Positions 10,876-24,261 of a DNA stretch of 64,000 nt are shown here, piece after piece; position 1 is the first letter of the stretch; each line of letters begins with the position of its first letter. The notes below the pieces were generated by a model that was given only the letters and a program-made list of their open reading frames with translations, was not told the DNA's origin and searched no databases. The position numbers were made by a program, and so were the translations under genes. Source of the stretch: Piliocolobus tephrosceles (taxonomy: Eukaryota > Chordata > Mammalia > Primates > Cercopithecidae). Location: NCBI RefSeq assembly GCF_002776525.5, contig NC_045434.1, positions 113,374,242 to 113,438,241 on the forward strand, read 5' to 3'.

Positions 10876-12217
10876 AGATCTCTGTGAATCTGCTTTTTGA
10901 TATGTTTATTCGTCTTACATAGATGAAGCTTCCTTTACATTACACAGCTTGGAAACTCCCTCATGGATGGATCCGTGAATGGATATTTGGGATCACATTC
11001 GGGCCTATGGTGAAAAAGGAAATATAGTCAGATAAAAACTGAAGAGAAGCTTTCTAGAAACTGCTTCATGATGTGTGCATTGCACTCAGGGAGTTATAAC
11101 TTTCTTCTCATAATGTACAGTTTGAACACTGTTCTTGTAAAACCAAAAGAGTGATACTCAGAGCACATTGAAGACTATGGCAAAAAGTGAAATGTCATCC
11201 AATAAAAAACAGAACGAAGCACTCCAAGAAACTGGTCTCTGACATGTCCATTCTTTTCACAAGGTAAAACTTACTCTGCATTTCGCACATTGAAAGTTGG
11301 TCTTTGAGGGTTCTGTGAAGGGATAGTAAGTGGCAACCGGAGGCCTGTGGCGACCAAGAAGTGTTCCAAGAATCTGCTCTCTGATATGCTCATGCACTTC
11401 ACAGAGTTAATGCTTATTCTATGTTATTCAGTTTCGAAATTCTGTCTTTGAAGAATCTGTGAAGGTATATTTAGTGAGGCCCAGAGGCTTGTGGTGAGCA
11501 AGGAAATGTCTTGCAATGAAAGTTGCAGAGAAACTTTCTGAGCAACTGCCTTTTGGTGTGTGTATTCCTCTCATAGACATAAACCATTCTTTGGATTGAG
11601 CAGCTTGAAATCACTGTTTTTGTGGTATCTGAGGAAGGATATTTGGGAACGATCTTTAGAATATGGAGAAAGAATATCCTCAGGAAACATCCAGTAGGAA
11701 GCTTTCTGTGAAACTGCACTGTGTCATCTTAATTCCTCTCACTCAGTTAAGCCTCTCTTTTCATTGAGCAGTTTTCTAACCCTCTGTGTGTTTAGTGTGT
11801 GATGGGATATTCGGGAGCACTTTGAGGCTTACGGTGAAAAAGGAAATATGTTCAGATAGAAATATGTACAGAAGCTTTCCGAGGAACTGCTTTGTGAGGT
11901 TTGAATTCCACTCACAGGGTTATACCTCATTTCTCATACTGCGTCAAAGAAACCCTTTTGGAGAAATAGGTACCAAGTGATATTCAGGAGGGATCATGTT
12001 GGTGCCAATGGTAAAAAGGGAATTAGCCTCAGACAAAAATAGGAAAGAAGCTTTCTAGGAAACTACTCTGTGATATGTGTAATCACTTCAAATAGATAAA
12101 GCTTTCTTTACATTACGCAGCTTGGAAACCCTCGTAGATGGATCCATGAAGGGACCTTCGCTAGCACATTTAGGACTATGGTGAAAAAGGAAATATCTTA
12201 AGATAAAAATTGGAAAG
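10876..12217 (+). repeat. HOR copy 5 (8-mer deletion variant)
   Basis: A, B and most of C are followed directly by I-M. The join at ~11357 ('ggcgaccaagaagtgttcca') links the C tail to the start of I, removing about 26 bp of C and monomers D-H. Length 1,342 bp equals 7.85 monomers. 'aagaag'-type microhomology lies at the join. Confidence 0.85.
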
Positions 12218-13619
12218 AAGCTTTCTGTGAATCTGCTTTTTGCAGTGTTATTCATCTCACATAGATGAAGATTTCTTTACATTACACAGCTTGGAAATTC
12301 CCTCGTGGATGGATCCTCAAAGGGATATTTGAGATCACATTCGGGCCTATGTTGAAACAGGAAATATAATCACATACAACCTGGAGAGAAGCTTTCTGAG
12401 AAACTGTTTGGTGCCGTGTGCATTCCACTCAGCGAGTCATAACATTCTTCTCATAAGGCACAGTTTGAGCACTGTTCCTGTGAAACCAAAAGAGTGATAT
12501 TCGAAGCACATTGAAGAATATGGCAAAAAGTGAAATGTCCTCCAATAAAAAACATAAAGAAGCACTCGAAGAAACTGCTCTTTGACATGTCCACAATTTT
12601 CACAGGGTTAAAGTTTACTCTACATTTCCCAGTTTGAAAGTCGGTCTTTGAGGGTTCTGCGAAGGGATAGTACTTGGCAACGGGAGGCCTGTGTCGAGCA
12701 AGGAAATGTCTTCCATCGCAAATTGGAGAGAAGTTTTCTGCACAAACCTTTTGTGATGTTTGTATTCATCTCATACATTTAAATCATTCTTTGGATTGAG
12801 CTGTTTGAAATCACTGTTTCTGTGGAATCTGAGAAAGGAAATTTGGAAACGCTCTTTAGAATTCCCTGAAAAAGAAATAACCTCAGAGAGAAACCAGAAG
12901 GAAGCTTTCTGTGAAACTGCACTTTGTCACGTGAATTCCGCTCACAGAGTTAACTTTTTTCATTGAGCAGTATCATAACACTGTTTTTGTTCAGTCTGCA
13001 ATGGGATATTCTGGAGCGCTGTGAGGCTTACGGTGAGACAGGAAACGTCTTTTGATGGAAACTGGAGAGAAGGTTTTTGAGGAGCTGCTTTGTGACGTGT
13101 GCGTTCAACTCACAGAAATATACCTTTCTTCTCACAGAGGATTCCAGAATCCCTGTTGGAGAAAAAAGTACCAAGAGACATTCAGGAGTACAGGGATGGC
13201 TGTGGTGAAAAAGGAAATATCTTCAGAAAAAAACTGGAAATAAGATTTCTGTGAAGCTGCTTTGTGTTAGATATATTTATTCATCTCGAATAGTTAAAAC
13301 TTTTCTTATATTACGCAGTTTGGAAACTCCATCATTCCCGGATCCATGAAGGGACATTCAGGAGCACATTGAGGCCTATAGTGAAAGAAGAGATATCTTC
13401 AGAAAAACGTGGATAGATCTTTCTAAGAAACTACTTTGTGATGCATGCATTCCACTCAGGGAGTTGTACCTCTTTTCTCACAAGGCAGCATTTGAACACT
13501 GTTCCTGTGAAACTGAAAAAGTGATATTTCAGAGCTCATTGAGGACTCTGGCGAATAGTGAAATATACTGAAATAAAATCGAGAAAGGAGCGTTCCCAGA
13601 ATCTGCTCTCTGACAGGTG

Positions 13620-15972
13620 CTGGTACCATTCCTTCTGAAACTATTCCAATCAATTGAAAAAGAGGGAATCCTCTCTAACTCATTTTATGAGGCCAACATC
13701 ATCCTGATACCAAAGCCTGGCAGAGACACAACAAAAAAAGAGAATTTTAGACCAATCTCCCTGATGAACATCGATGCAAAAATCCTCAATAAAATACTGG
13801 CAAACGGGATTCAGCAGCACATCAAAAAGCTTATCCACCATGATCAAGTGGGCTTCATCCCTGGGGATGCAAGGCTGGTTCAACATTCGCAAATCAATAA
13901 ACGTAATCCAGCATATCAACAGAACCAAAGACAAGAACCACATGATTATCTCAATATATGCAGAAAAGGCTTTTGACAAAATTCAACAGCCCTTCATGCT
14001 AAAAACGCTCAACAAATTCGGTATTGATGGAACGTACCTCAAAATAATAAGAGCTATTTATGACAAACCCACAGCCAATATCATACTGAATGGGCAAAAA
14101 CTGGAAAAATTCCCTTTGAAAACTGGCACAAGACAGGGATGCCCTCTCTCACCACTCCTATTCAACATAGTGTTGGAAGTACTGGCTAGGGCAATCAGGC
14201 AAGAGAAAGAAATCAAGGGTACTCAGTTAGGAAAAGAAGAAGTCAAATTGTCCCTGTTTGCAGATGACATGATTGTATATTTAGAAAACTCCATTGTCTC
14301 AGACCAAAATCTCCTTAAGCTGATAAGAAACTTCAGCGTATGTCAGGATACAAAATTAATGTGCAAAAATCACAAGCATTCTTATACACCAGTAACAGAC
14401 AAACTGAGAGCCAAATCATGAATGAACTTCCATTCACAATTGCTTAAAAGGGAATAAAACACCTAGGAATCCAACTTACAAGGGATGTAAAGGACCTCTT
14501 CAAGGAGAACTACAAACCGCTGCTCTGTGAAATAAAAGAGAACACAAACAAATGGAAGAACATACCATGCTCATGGATAGGAAGAATAAATATCGTGAAA
14601 ATGGTCATACTGGCCAAAGTTATTTATAGATTCAATGCCATCCCCATCAAGCTACCAATGAGTTTCTTCACAGAATTGGAAAAAACTGCTTTAAAGTTCA
14701 TATGGAACCAAAAATGACCCCGCATTGCCAAGACAATCCTAAGTCAAAAGAACAAAGCTGGAGGCATCACGCTACCTGACTTCAAACTATACTACAAGGC
14801 TATAGTAACCAAAACAGCATGGTACTGGTACCAAAACAGAGATATAGACCAATGGAACAGAACAGAGTCCTCAGAAATAATACCACACATCTACAGTCAT
14901 CTGATCTTTGACAAACCTGAGAGAAACAAGAAATGGGGAAAGAATTCCCTATTTAATAAATGGTGCTTGGAAAATTGGCTAGTCGTAAGTTGAAAGCTGA
15001 AACTGGATCTTTTCGTTACTCCTTATATGAGGATTAATTCAAGATGGAGTAGAGACTTAAATGTTAGACCTAATACCATACAAACCATAGAAGAAAACCT
15101 AGGTAGTGTTATTCAGGACATAGGCATTGGCAAGGACTTCATGTATAAAACACCAAAAGCAACGGCAGCAAAAGCCAAAATTGACAAATGGGATCTAATT
15201 AAACTAAGGACCTTCTGCACAGCCAAACTAACTACCATCAGAGTGAACAGGCAACCTACAGAATGGGAGAAAATTTTTGCAATCTACTCATTTGACAAAG
15301 GGCTGATATCCAGAATCTACAAAGAACTCAAACAAATATACAAGAGAAAAACAAACAACCCCATCAAAAAGTTGGCAAAGGATAAGGGGAAGACATTTCT
15401 CAAAAGAAGACATTCATACAGCCAACAGACACATGAAAAAATGCTCATCATCACTCACCATCTGAGAATTGCAAATCAAAACCACAATGAGATACCATCT
15501 CACACCATTTAGAATGGCAATCATTAAAAAGTCAGGAAACAACAGGTGTTGGAGAGGATGTGGAGAAATAGGAACACTTTTACACTGTTGGTGGGATTGT
15601 AAACTAGTTCAACTATTATGGAAAACAGTATGGCAATTCCTCAAGGATCTAGAACTAGATGTACCAGATGGCCCAGCCATCCCAACACTGGGTATATAAC
15701 CAAAGGATTGTAAATCATGCTGTTATAAAGACACATGCACATGTATGTTTATTGCGGCACTATTCACAATAGCAAAGACTTGGAATCAACACAAATGTCC
15801 ATCTATGACAGACTGGATTAAGCAAATGTGGCACATATACACCATGGAATACTATGCAGCCATAAAAAAGGATCAGTTTGCCTCCTTTGTAGGGACATGG
15901 ATGAGGCTGGAAACCATCATTCTTAGCAACCTACCACAAGAACAGAAAACCAAACACTGCATATTCTCATAG
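13620..15972 (+). pseudogene. L1 ORF2 pseudogene (RT to C-terminus)
   Basis: Contains recognisable ORF2p reverse transcriptase (IPKPGRDTTKKENFRPISL at ~13700; FADDM at ~14260) and the C-terminal region with the cysteine-rich segment CWRGCGEIGTLLHCWWDC at ~15550-15600. Broken by an extra G after 'ttcatccctggg' (~13866), a further frame change near 14340, and stops at ~14445, ~14716 and ~14990. Ends at an early TAG (15970-15972). Not a functional enzyme. Confidence 0.9.
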
Positions 15973-16238
15973 TTGGGAACTGAACAATGAGATCACTTGG
16001 ACTCGGGAAGGGAAACAACACACACCGGAGCCTATCATGGGTAAGCAGGAGGGGGGAGGGATTGCATTGGGAGTTATACCTGATATAACAGACGAATTAA
16101 TGGGTGCTGATGGGTTGATTGATGCAGCACACCAACATGACACAAGTATACATATGTAACAAACCTGCACGTTATGCACATGTACCCTAAAATTTAAAGA
16201 ATAATTACAAATTAAAATAAAAATTAAAAAAAATGAAA
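15973..16238 (+). other. L1 3' UTR and A-rich tail
   Basis: Contains the L1 3' UTR G-rich tract ('ggaggggggagggattgcat') and the conserved terminal segment, then a decayed A-rich tail (16201-16238) interrupted by T, C and G. The interruptions fit an old insertion. Confidence 0.85.
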
Positions 16239-16452
16239 AGAACATGGAGAAAGAAATATCACCAGGTTAAATCCAGAAGGAAGCTTTCTGTGAATCTACT
16301 CTGTGTCATCTTAATTCCTCTCGCTTAATTAAGCCTCTCCGTACGTTGAGTACTTTTATAACCCTGTGTATGTTTAGCAAGTGATGGGACATTTGGGAGC
16401 ACTTTGATGCTTACGGTGAAAAAGGAAATATGTTCAGACCGAAAATGGAGAG

Positions 16453-16620
16453 AAGCTTTCCAAGGAACTGCTTTGTGATGTGTGAATTCCGCTCACAGAA
16501 ATAACCTTTCTTCTCCTAGAGGATTCCGTAATCCCTTTTGGAGAAAAAGCTACCAAGAGACATTCGGGAGTAAAGGGACGGCTATGGTGAAAAAGGAAAT
16601 ATCCTCGGATACATGGAGAG
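16453..16620 (+). repeat. L/F fusion monomer
   Basis: Begins as L ('aagctttccaaggaactgct') and becomes F by ~16490 ('cagaaataacctttcttctc', 'tagaggattccg'). L and F are partners in the two hexamer halves. The exchange inserts six monomers (G-L) and is the reciprocal type of the E/K fusion at 24948. Confidence 0.8.
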
Positions 16621-17822
16621 AAGATTTTTGTGAAACAGCTTCGTGTTAGATATATCTATTCATCCTGCATAGTTGAAACCTTTCTAACATTACCCAGTTT
16701 GGAAACTCCGTCATGCACGAATCCGCAAAGGGACCTTCGGGAGCGCATTCAGGCCTACAGTGAAAGAGGAGATATCTTCAGATAAAAATTGGATAGAGGC
16801 TTTCTGAGAAACTATTTGTGATGTATGCATTCCACTCAGGGAGTTACACCTCTTTTCTCAGAAGGCAGTGTTTAAACACTGTTCCTGTGTAACCGAAAAT
16901 GTGATATTTCAGAGAACACTGAGGACTATGGCGAAGAGTGAAATATACTGAAATAAAGGTGAGAAAGAAGCGTTCCAACAATCTGGTCTCTGTTATTTGC
17001 ATTCATTTCACAGAATTTATGCTTACTCTATGTTGCACAGTTTCAAAATTCTGTCTTTGGAGAATCTGTGAAGGGATATTTAGTGATGCCTGGAGGCTTG
17101 TGGTGAGCAAGGAAACATCTTCCGATGAAACCTGCAGAGTAACGTTCTGAGCAACTGCTTGGTGATGTGTGTATTCTTCTCATAGATTTAAACCATATTT
17201 GGATTGAGTAGATTGAAATCACTTTATTTTGTGGAATCTGAGGAAGGACATTTGGGAACGATCCTTAGAACATGGAGGAAGAAATATCCTCATGTATAAT
17301 CCGGAAGGAAGCTTTCTGTGAAACTATTCTGTGTCGTCTTAAATCCTCTCTCTCAGTTAAGCCTCACCTTACGTTGAGTAGTTTTATAACCATGTGTATG
17401 TTTAGCGTGTGATGGGATGTTCGGGAGCACTTTGAGGCTTACGGTGAAAAAGGAAATATGTTCAGACCGAAACTGGAGAGAAGTTTTCCGAGGAACTGCC
17501 TTGTGACGTGTGCATTCCACTCACAGTGTTCTACCTCTATTCTCATACAGCGCCGGGCAAACCCTTTTGGAGAAACAGGTACCAAGTGATATTCGGGAGC
17601 ATGTTGATGCTGATGGTGAAAAGGGAAATAGCCTCAGACAAAAGGTGGAAAGAATCTTTCTAGGAAACTACTCTGGTATATGTGTAACCCTCTCACAGAG
17701 ATAAAGGTTTCCTTACATTACACAGCTTGAAAACTCTCATGGACGGATCCAGGAAGGGACTTTCGTGAGCACACTCAGGACTATGGTGAAAAAGAAAATA
17801 TCTTCAGATAAAAACTGGAAAG

Positions 17823-20052
17823 AAGCTTTCTGTGAATCTGATTTTTTCTATGTTTATTCTTCCCAGATAGATGAAGCTTTCTTTACATTACGCAGCTTGG
17901 AAACTCCCCTGTGGATGGATCTACGAAGGGGTATTTGGGATCACATTCGGGCATATGGTAAAATAGGAAATAAAGTCAGATCAAAATTGGAGATAAGTTT
18001 CTGAGAAAATGATTGGTGATGTGTGCATTCCACTCAGGAAGTTTTAATGTTCTTCTAATAAGGAATATTTTAAACACTGTTCCCGTAAAACCAAAAGAGT
18101 GATATTTGGAGCACATTGAAGACTATGGCAAAAAGTGAAATATCGTCCAATAAAAAACAGAAAGAAGCACTCGTAGAAGGTGCTCTCTGAGATACCCTTT
18201 CTATTCACAGGGTTAAGCCTTACTCTACATTTCGAATTTGAGAGTCAGCCTCTGAGAGTTCTGTGAATGGATAGTAAGTGGCAAGCAGAGACCATCGTCA
18301 AGCAAGGAAATGTCTCCCATCGAAAACTGGAGAGAAGCTTTCTGTGCAACTCTTTTATGATGTTTGTATTCCTCTCAAAGAGTTAAATCATTCTTTGGAT
18401 TGAGCAGTTTGAAATCACTGTTTCTGTGGAATCTGAGAAAGGACATTTGGAGACGCTCTTTAGAATACCCTAAAAAAGCAATAACCTCAGAGAGAACCAG
18501 AAAATAGGTTTCTCTGCGAACCTGCTCTGTGTCACGTGAATTCTGCTCACACAGTGAAGCTTCTCTTTTCATTGAGCAATATCATAACACTGTTTTTGTT
18601 TAGAACTGCGAAGGGATATTCAGGAGCGATTTGAGGGTTACGGTGTGAAAGGAAACGTCTTCAGATAGAAACTGGAGAGAAGCTTTCTGAGGAGCTGCTT
18701 TGTGACCTGTGCATTCCACTCACAGAAATATACCTTTCTTCTCCTAGAGGATTCCAGAATCCCTTTTGGAGAAAAAGCTACCAAGGAACATTCGGGAGTT
18801 TAGGGACGGCTATGGTGAAAAAGAAAGAATCCTCAGAAAAAAACTGGAAACAAGATTTCTGTGAAACTGCTTTGTGTTAGATACATCTATTCATCTTGCA
18901 TAGATAAAACTTTTCTTATATTACGCAGTTTGGAACTCCGTCATGCACGCATCTGTGAAGGGACATTTGGGAGCACATTCAGGCCTTTGGTGAAAGAGGA
19001 GATATCATCAGATGAAAACGGGAAAGAAGCTTTCTGAGAACTACTTTGTTATGTATACATTCCAGTCAGGGAGATATTCCTCTTTTCTCACAAGGCAGGC
19101 TTTGAACACTGTTCCTGTGAAACCGAAAAATTGATACATTGAGGTGCACTGAGGACTCTGACGAATAGTGAAATATACTGAAATAAAATCGTGGAAGAGG
19201 CGTTCCAAGAATCTGCTCTCTGATATGTGCATTCACTTCACAGAATTTATGATTACTCAATGTTGCCCAGTTTTGAAAATATGTCTTTGAAGGATCTGTG
19301 AAGGGATATTTAGTGACGCCCGGTGGCTTGTGGTGAGCAAGGAAACATCTTCCGATGAAACCTGCAAAGTTACTTTCTGAGCAACTGCTTTCTGATGTGT
19401 GTATTCTTCTCATAGATTTAAACCGTTCTTTGAATTGAGCAGATTGAAATCACTGCTTTTGTGGAATCTGAGGAAGGACACTTGGGAACAATCCTTAGAA
19501 CATGGAGAAAGAAATATCCTCAGGTAAAATCCAGAAGGAAGCTTTCTGTGAAACTACTCTGTGTCGTCTTAATTGCTCTCACTCAGGTAAGCGTCTACTT
19601 ACTTTGAGTAGTTTTATAACCCTGTGTATGTTTAGCATGTGATGAGACATTCGGGAGCACTTTGAGGCTTCCGTTGAAAAAGGAAGTATGTTCAGACCGA
19701 AACTGGAGAGAAGCTTTCTGAGGAACTGCTTTGTGACGTGTGCATTCCACTCACAGTGTTACATCTCTCTTCTCATACAGCTTTGGGGAAACCCTTTTGG
19801 AGAAACAGGTAACAAGTGATATTCAGGAGCATGTTGATGGCTATGATGAAAAGGGAAATAGCCTCAGACAAAACCTGGAAAGAATCTTTCTAGGAAACTA
19901 CTTTGTGATATGTGTAATCATCTCACAGAGATAAAGGTTTCCTTGCATTACACAGCTTGAAAACTGTCATGGACGGATCCACGAAGGGACTTTTGGGAGC
20001 ACACACAGGACTATGGTGGAAAAGGAAATATCTTCAGATAAAAACTGGAAAG
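17823..20052 (+). repeat. HOR copy 7 (13-mer, type 2)
   Basis: Complete 2,230-bp unit of the type 2 subfamily: B has 'gttttaatgttcttc', D has 'ctcaaagagttaaatc', E ends in 'gcgatttgagggttacgg', K has 'tactttgagtagttttat'. Confidence 0.85.
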
Positions 20053-20152
20053 NNNNNNNNNNNNNNNNNNNNNNNNNNNNNNNNNNNNNNNNNNNNNNNN
20101 NNNNNNNNNNNNNNNNNNNNNNNNNNNNNNNNNNNNNNNNNNNNNNNNNNNN
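20053..20152. other. Assembly gap (100 N)
   Basis: A run of exactly 100 N in the first half of an A monomer. The sequence on both sides is in phase with the HOR, so the gap could be short or could hide whole HOR copies. Confidence 0.99.
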
Positions 20153-22332
20153 ATTCTTCTCTCATAGATGAAGCTTTCTTTACATTACGCAGCTTGGAAA
20201 CTCCCACGTGGATGGATCCACGAAGGGGTATTTGGGATCACATTAGGTCCTATGATCAATAGGAAATATAATCATACAAATACTGAAGAGAAGATTCCTG
20301 AGAAACTGCTTGGTGATGTGTGCATTCCACTCAGGGAGTTTTAATGTTCTTCTCGTAAGGCACACTTTGAACACTGTTGCTATAAAACCAAAGGAGTGAT
20401 ATCCGGAGCACATTGAAGATTGTGGCAAACAGTGAAATGTTGTCCGATAAAAAAAAAAAAGAAGCACTCGAAGAAATTGCTCTCTGTCATGCCCATTCTT
20501 TTCACAGGGTTGAAGCTTACTCTACATTTCCCAGTTTGATAGTCGGCCTCTGAGTGTTCTACGATGGGACAGTATGGGGCAACCGGAGGCCTGTGTTGAG
20601 CAAGGAAATGACTCCCATCGAAAACTGGTGAGAAGCTTTCTGTGCAACTCTTTTGTGATGTTTGTGTTCATCTCAAAGAGTTAAATCATTCTTTGGATTG
20701 AGCAGTTTGAAATCACTATTTCAATGGAAACTAGGAAAGAACATTTGGACACGCTCTTTAGAATATCCTGAAAAAGAAATAACCTCAGAGAGAAACCAGA
20801 AGGAAACTTTATGTGAAACTGCCCTGTGTCACATGAATTCTGCTCACACAGTTAGGCTTCTCTTTTCACTGAGCAGTATCACAACACTGTTTTTGTTTAG
20901 ACTGCGAAGGGATATTCAGGAGTGATTTGAGGGTTACGGGGAGAAAGGAAATGTCTTCAGATAGAAATTGGAGAGAAGCTTTCTGAGGAGCTGCTTTGTG
21001 ACGTGTGCATTCCACTCACAAAAATACATCTTTCTTCTCCTAGAGGATTCCAGAATCCCTTTTGGAGAAAAAGCTACCAAGAGACATTCAGGAGTACAAG
21101 AACCGCTATGTGAAAAAGGAAATATCCTCAGACAAAACTGGAAAGAAGATTTCTGTGAAACTGCTTCATATTAAATATATCTATTCATCTCTAATAGTTC
21201 AAAGATTTCTTACATTATGCAGTTTGGAAATTCCATCATGCACGAATCCGCAAAGGGACATTCGGGAGCACATTCAGGTCTATGGTGAAAGAGGAGATAT
21301 CTTCAGAAAAAACTAGATGGAAGCTTTCTGAGAAACTACTTTTGATGTATGCATTCCACTCAGGGAGTTATACCTCTTTTCTCACAAGGCAGTGTTTAAA
21401 CACTGTTTCTGTGCAACCGAAAATGTTATATTTCGGAGTGCACTGAGGACTATGGCAAATAGTGTAATATACTCCAATAAAATCGAGAAAGAAGCGTTCC
21501 AAGAATCTGCTCTCTGATATGTGCATTCACTTCACAGAAGTTATGCTTACTCTATGTTGCCCAGTTTGGAAATTCTGCCTTGAAGAATCTGTTAAGGGAT
21601 ATTTAGTGATGCCCAGAGGCTTGTGGTGAGCAAGGAAACATCTTCCGATGAAACCTGCAAAGTAACTTTCTGAGCAACTCCTTTGTGATGTGTGCATTCG
21701 TCTCCTACATTTAAACTGTTCTTTGGATTGAGCAGATTGAAATCACTGTTTTTGTGGAATCTGAGGAAGGACATTTGGGAACGATCCTTAGATCATAGAG
21801 AAAGAAATATCATCAGGTAAAATCCAGAAGGAAGCTTTCTGTGAAACTACACTGTGTCATCTTAATTCCTCTCACTCAGTTACTTTCAGTAGATTTATAA
21901 CCCTGTGTATATTTAGCGTGTGATGGGACATTCAGGAGTACTTTGAGGCTTACGATGAAAAAGGAAATATGTTCAGACCCAACCTCGAGAGAAGGATTCT
22001 GAGGAACTGCTTTGTGACGTGTGCATTCCACTCACAGTGTTCTACCTCTCTTCTCATACAGCGTCGGGGAAACCCTTTTGGAGAAACAGGTACCAAGTGA
22101 TATTTGGGAGCATGTTGATGCCAATGGTGAAAAGGGAAATAGCCTCAGACGAAACCTGGAAAGAAGCTATCTAGGAAACTACTCATTGATATGTGTAATC
22201 ATCTCACATAGATAAATCTTTCTTTACATTACTCATCTTAGAAACTGTCATGGACAAATTGAGGAAGGGACTTTCAGGAGCATATCCAGGACTGTGGTGA
22301 AAAAGGAAATATCTTCAGATAAAAACTGGAAA
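20053..22332 (+). repeat. HOR copy 8 (13-mer, type 2, gap in A)
   Basis: A (mostly N) to M. B carries a 12-A run (~20450) in place of the usual A6. K has lost ~25 bp ('cactcagttactttcagtag'). Confidence 0.8.
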
Positions 22333-24261
22333 GAAACTTTCTGTGAAACTGCTTTTTGTTATGTTCATTCTTCCCACAGAGATGAACCTTTCTTTACATC
22401 ACACAGCTTGGAAACTCCCTCGTGGATGGATCCACGAAGGGATATTTGGGATCACATTCGGACCTATGGTGAAATAGCAAATGTAGTCAGATAGAAACTG
22501 GAGAAAAGCTTTCTGAGAAACTGCTTGGTGACGTGTGCATTCCACTGAGGGAGTTATAACATTTTTCTCATAAGGCAAAGCTTGAACACTGTTCTTGTAA
22601 AACCAAAAGTGTGATATTCGGATCACATTGGAGACCATGGCAAAAAGTGAAATATCGTTCAATAAAAAAGAGAAAGAAGCACTCGAAGAAACTGCTCTCT
22701 GACATGTCCATATCTTTTCACTGGGTAAAAGCTTACTCTACATTTCCCAGTTCGGAAGTCGGTCTTGGAGGGTTCTGCAAAGGGATAGTAAGTGGCAACC
22801 GGAGGCCTGTGTCGAGCAAGGAAATGTCCTCCATCGAAAATTAGAGAGAAGCTTTCTGAGAAACTCTTTTGTGATGTTTGTATTCATCTCATAGAGTTAA
22901 ATCATTCCTTGTATTGAGCAGTTTGAAATCACTCACAGAAATATACCTTTCTTGTCATAGAGGATTCTGGAATAGGTTTTTGAAGAAAAAGCTACCAAGA
23001 GACATTCTGGGGAATAGGGACGACACTGGTGAAAAAGGAAATACCCTCAGACAAAAACTGGAAAGAAGATTTCTGTGATACTGCTTTATTTTAGATATAT
23101 TTATTCATCTCGCCTAGTTAAAACATTCCTTATATTACAGTTTGGAGAACCCGTCATGCATGGATCTGTGAAGGGACATTTGGGAGCACATTCAGTCCTA
23201 CAATCAAGGAGGAGATAGCTTCAGATAAAACTGTATAGAGCTTTCTGATAAACTATTTTGTGATGTATGCATTCCACTCAGGGAGTCATACCTCTTTTCT
23301 CACAGGGCAGCGTTTGAACACTGAACCTGTGAAACTCAAAACGTGATATTTTGGAGCGCAATGAGGACTATGGCGAATAGTGAAATATACTGAAATAAAA
23401 TGGAGCAGGAAGCATTCCAAGAATCTGCTCTCTGATATGTGCATTCACTTCACAGAGTTAATGCTTACTCTATGTTGCCCAGTTTCGAAACTCTGTCTTT
23501 GAAGGATCTGTGAAGGGATATTTAGTGAAGCCCGGAGGCTTCTGGCAAGTAAGGAAACGTCTTCCCATGAAACATGCAGAGAAACATTCTGAGCAATGGC
23601 TTTGTTATGTGTGTATTTGTCTCATAGAGTTAAACCATACTTTGGATTGAGCAGCTTGAAATCACTGTTTTTGTGGAATCTGAAGAAGGACATTTGGGAA
23701 CGATCCTTAGAACATGGAGAAAGATATATACTCATTAAAATCCAGAAGGAAGCGTTCTGTGAAGCTGTTCTTTGTCGTCTTAATTCCTCTCACTCTGTTA
23801 AGCGTCTCTTTTTATTGAGCAGTTTTCTAACCCTGTGTATGTTTAGCGTGTGATGGGATACTCGGGAGCACCTTGAGGCTTATGTTGGAAAAGGAAATGT
23901 GTTCAGACTGAAACCAGAGAGAAGATTTCCGAGGAACTGCTTTGTTACATATACATTCCACTCAGAGTGTTATGCCTCTCTTCTCATTCAGCGTCAGGAA
24001 ACACTTTTGGAGAAACAGGTACCAAGTGATATTCGGGAGCATGTTGATGCCAATGGTGAAAATGGAAACATCCTCAGACAAAAACTGGAAAAAGCTTTCT
24101 AGGATACAACTCTGTGATATGTGTAATCATCTTACATAGATAAAGCTTTCTTTACATTACGCAGCTCAGAACCTGTAATGGAAGGATCAACGAAGGGACA
24201 ATCGTGAGCACATTCAGGACGATGGTAAAAATGGAAATATCTTCAGTTAAAAACTGGAAAG
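22333..24261 (+). repeat. HOR copy 9 (11-mer deletion variant)
   Basis: D is joined to F at ~22935 ('ttgaaatcactcacagaaat'), removing the second half of D, all of E and the start of F (~300 bp). The join has 4-bp microhomology (CACT). From B onward the copy is type 1, so a type 2 to type 1 switch lies at ~22.0-22.5 kb. Confidence 0.83.

Larger units (their letters stand above)
13619..16238 (+). mobile_element. LINE-1, 5'-truncated, no target-site duplication
   Basis: Plus-strand L1 starting within ORF2 (reverse-transcriptase domain) and ending in an A-rich tail after 'cacgttatgcacatgtaccc'. Left flank stops ~28 bp into an I monomer and right flank resumes ~135 bp into J, so ~280 bp of satellite is missing and no flanking direct repeat is visible. 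This fits either an insertion with target deletion or later recombination at the site. It carries many more disabling changes than the L1 at 41143, so it is older. Confidence 0.9.
12218..17822 (+). repeat. HOR copy 6 (expanded, broken by an L1)
   Basis: A-H and the start of I precede the L1 at 13619. After it the array resumes late in J, then K, an L/F fusion (16453), G-M. Excluding the L1 it holds ~17.4 monomers: one ~280-bp loss at the L1 and a gain of six monomers at the L/F fusion. Sequence right of the L1 is type 2 (K has 'tacgttgagtacttttata'). Confidence 0.8.
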
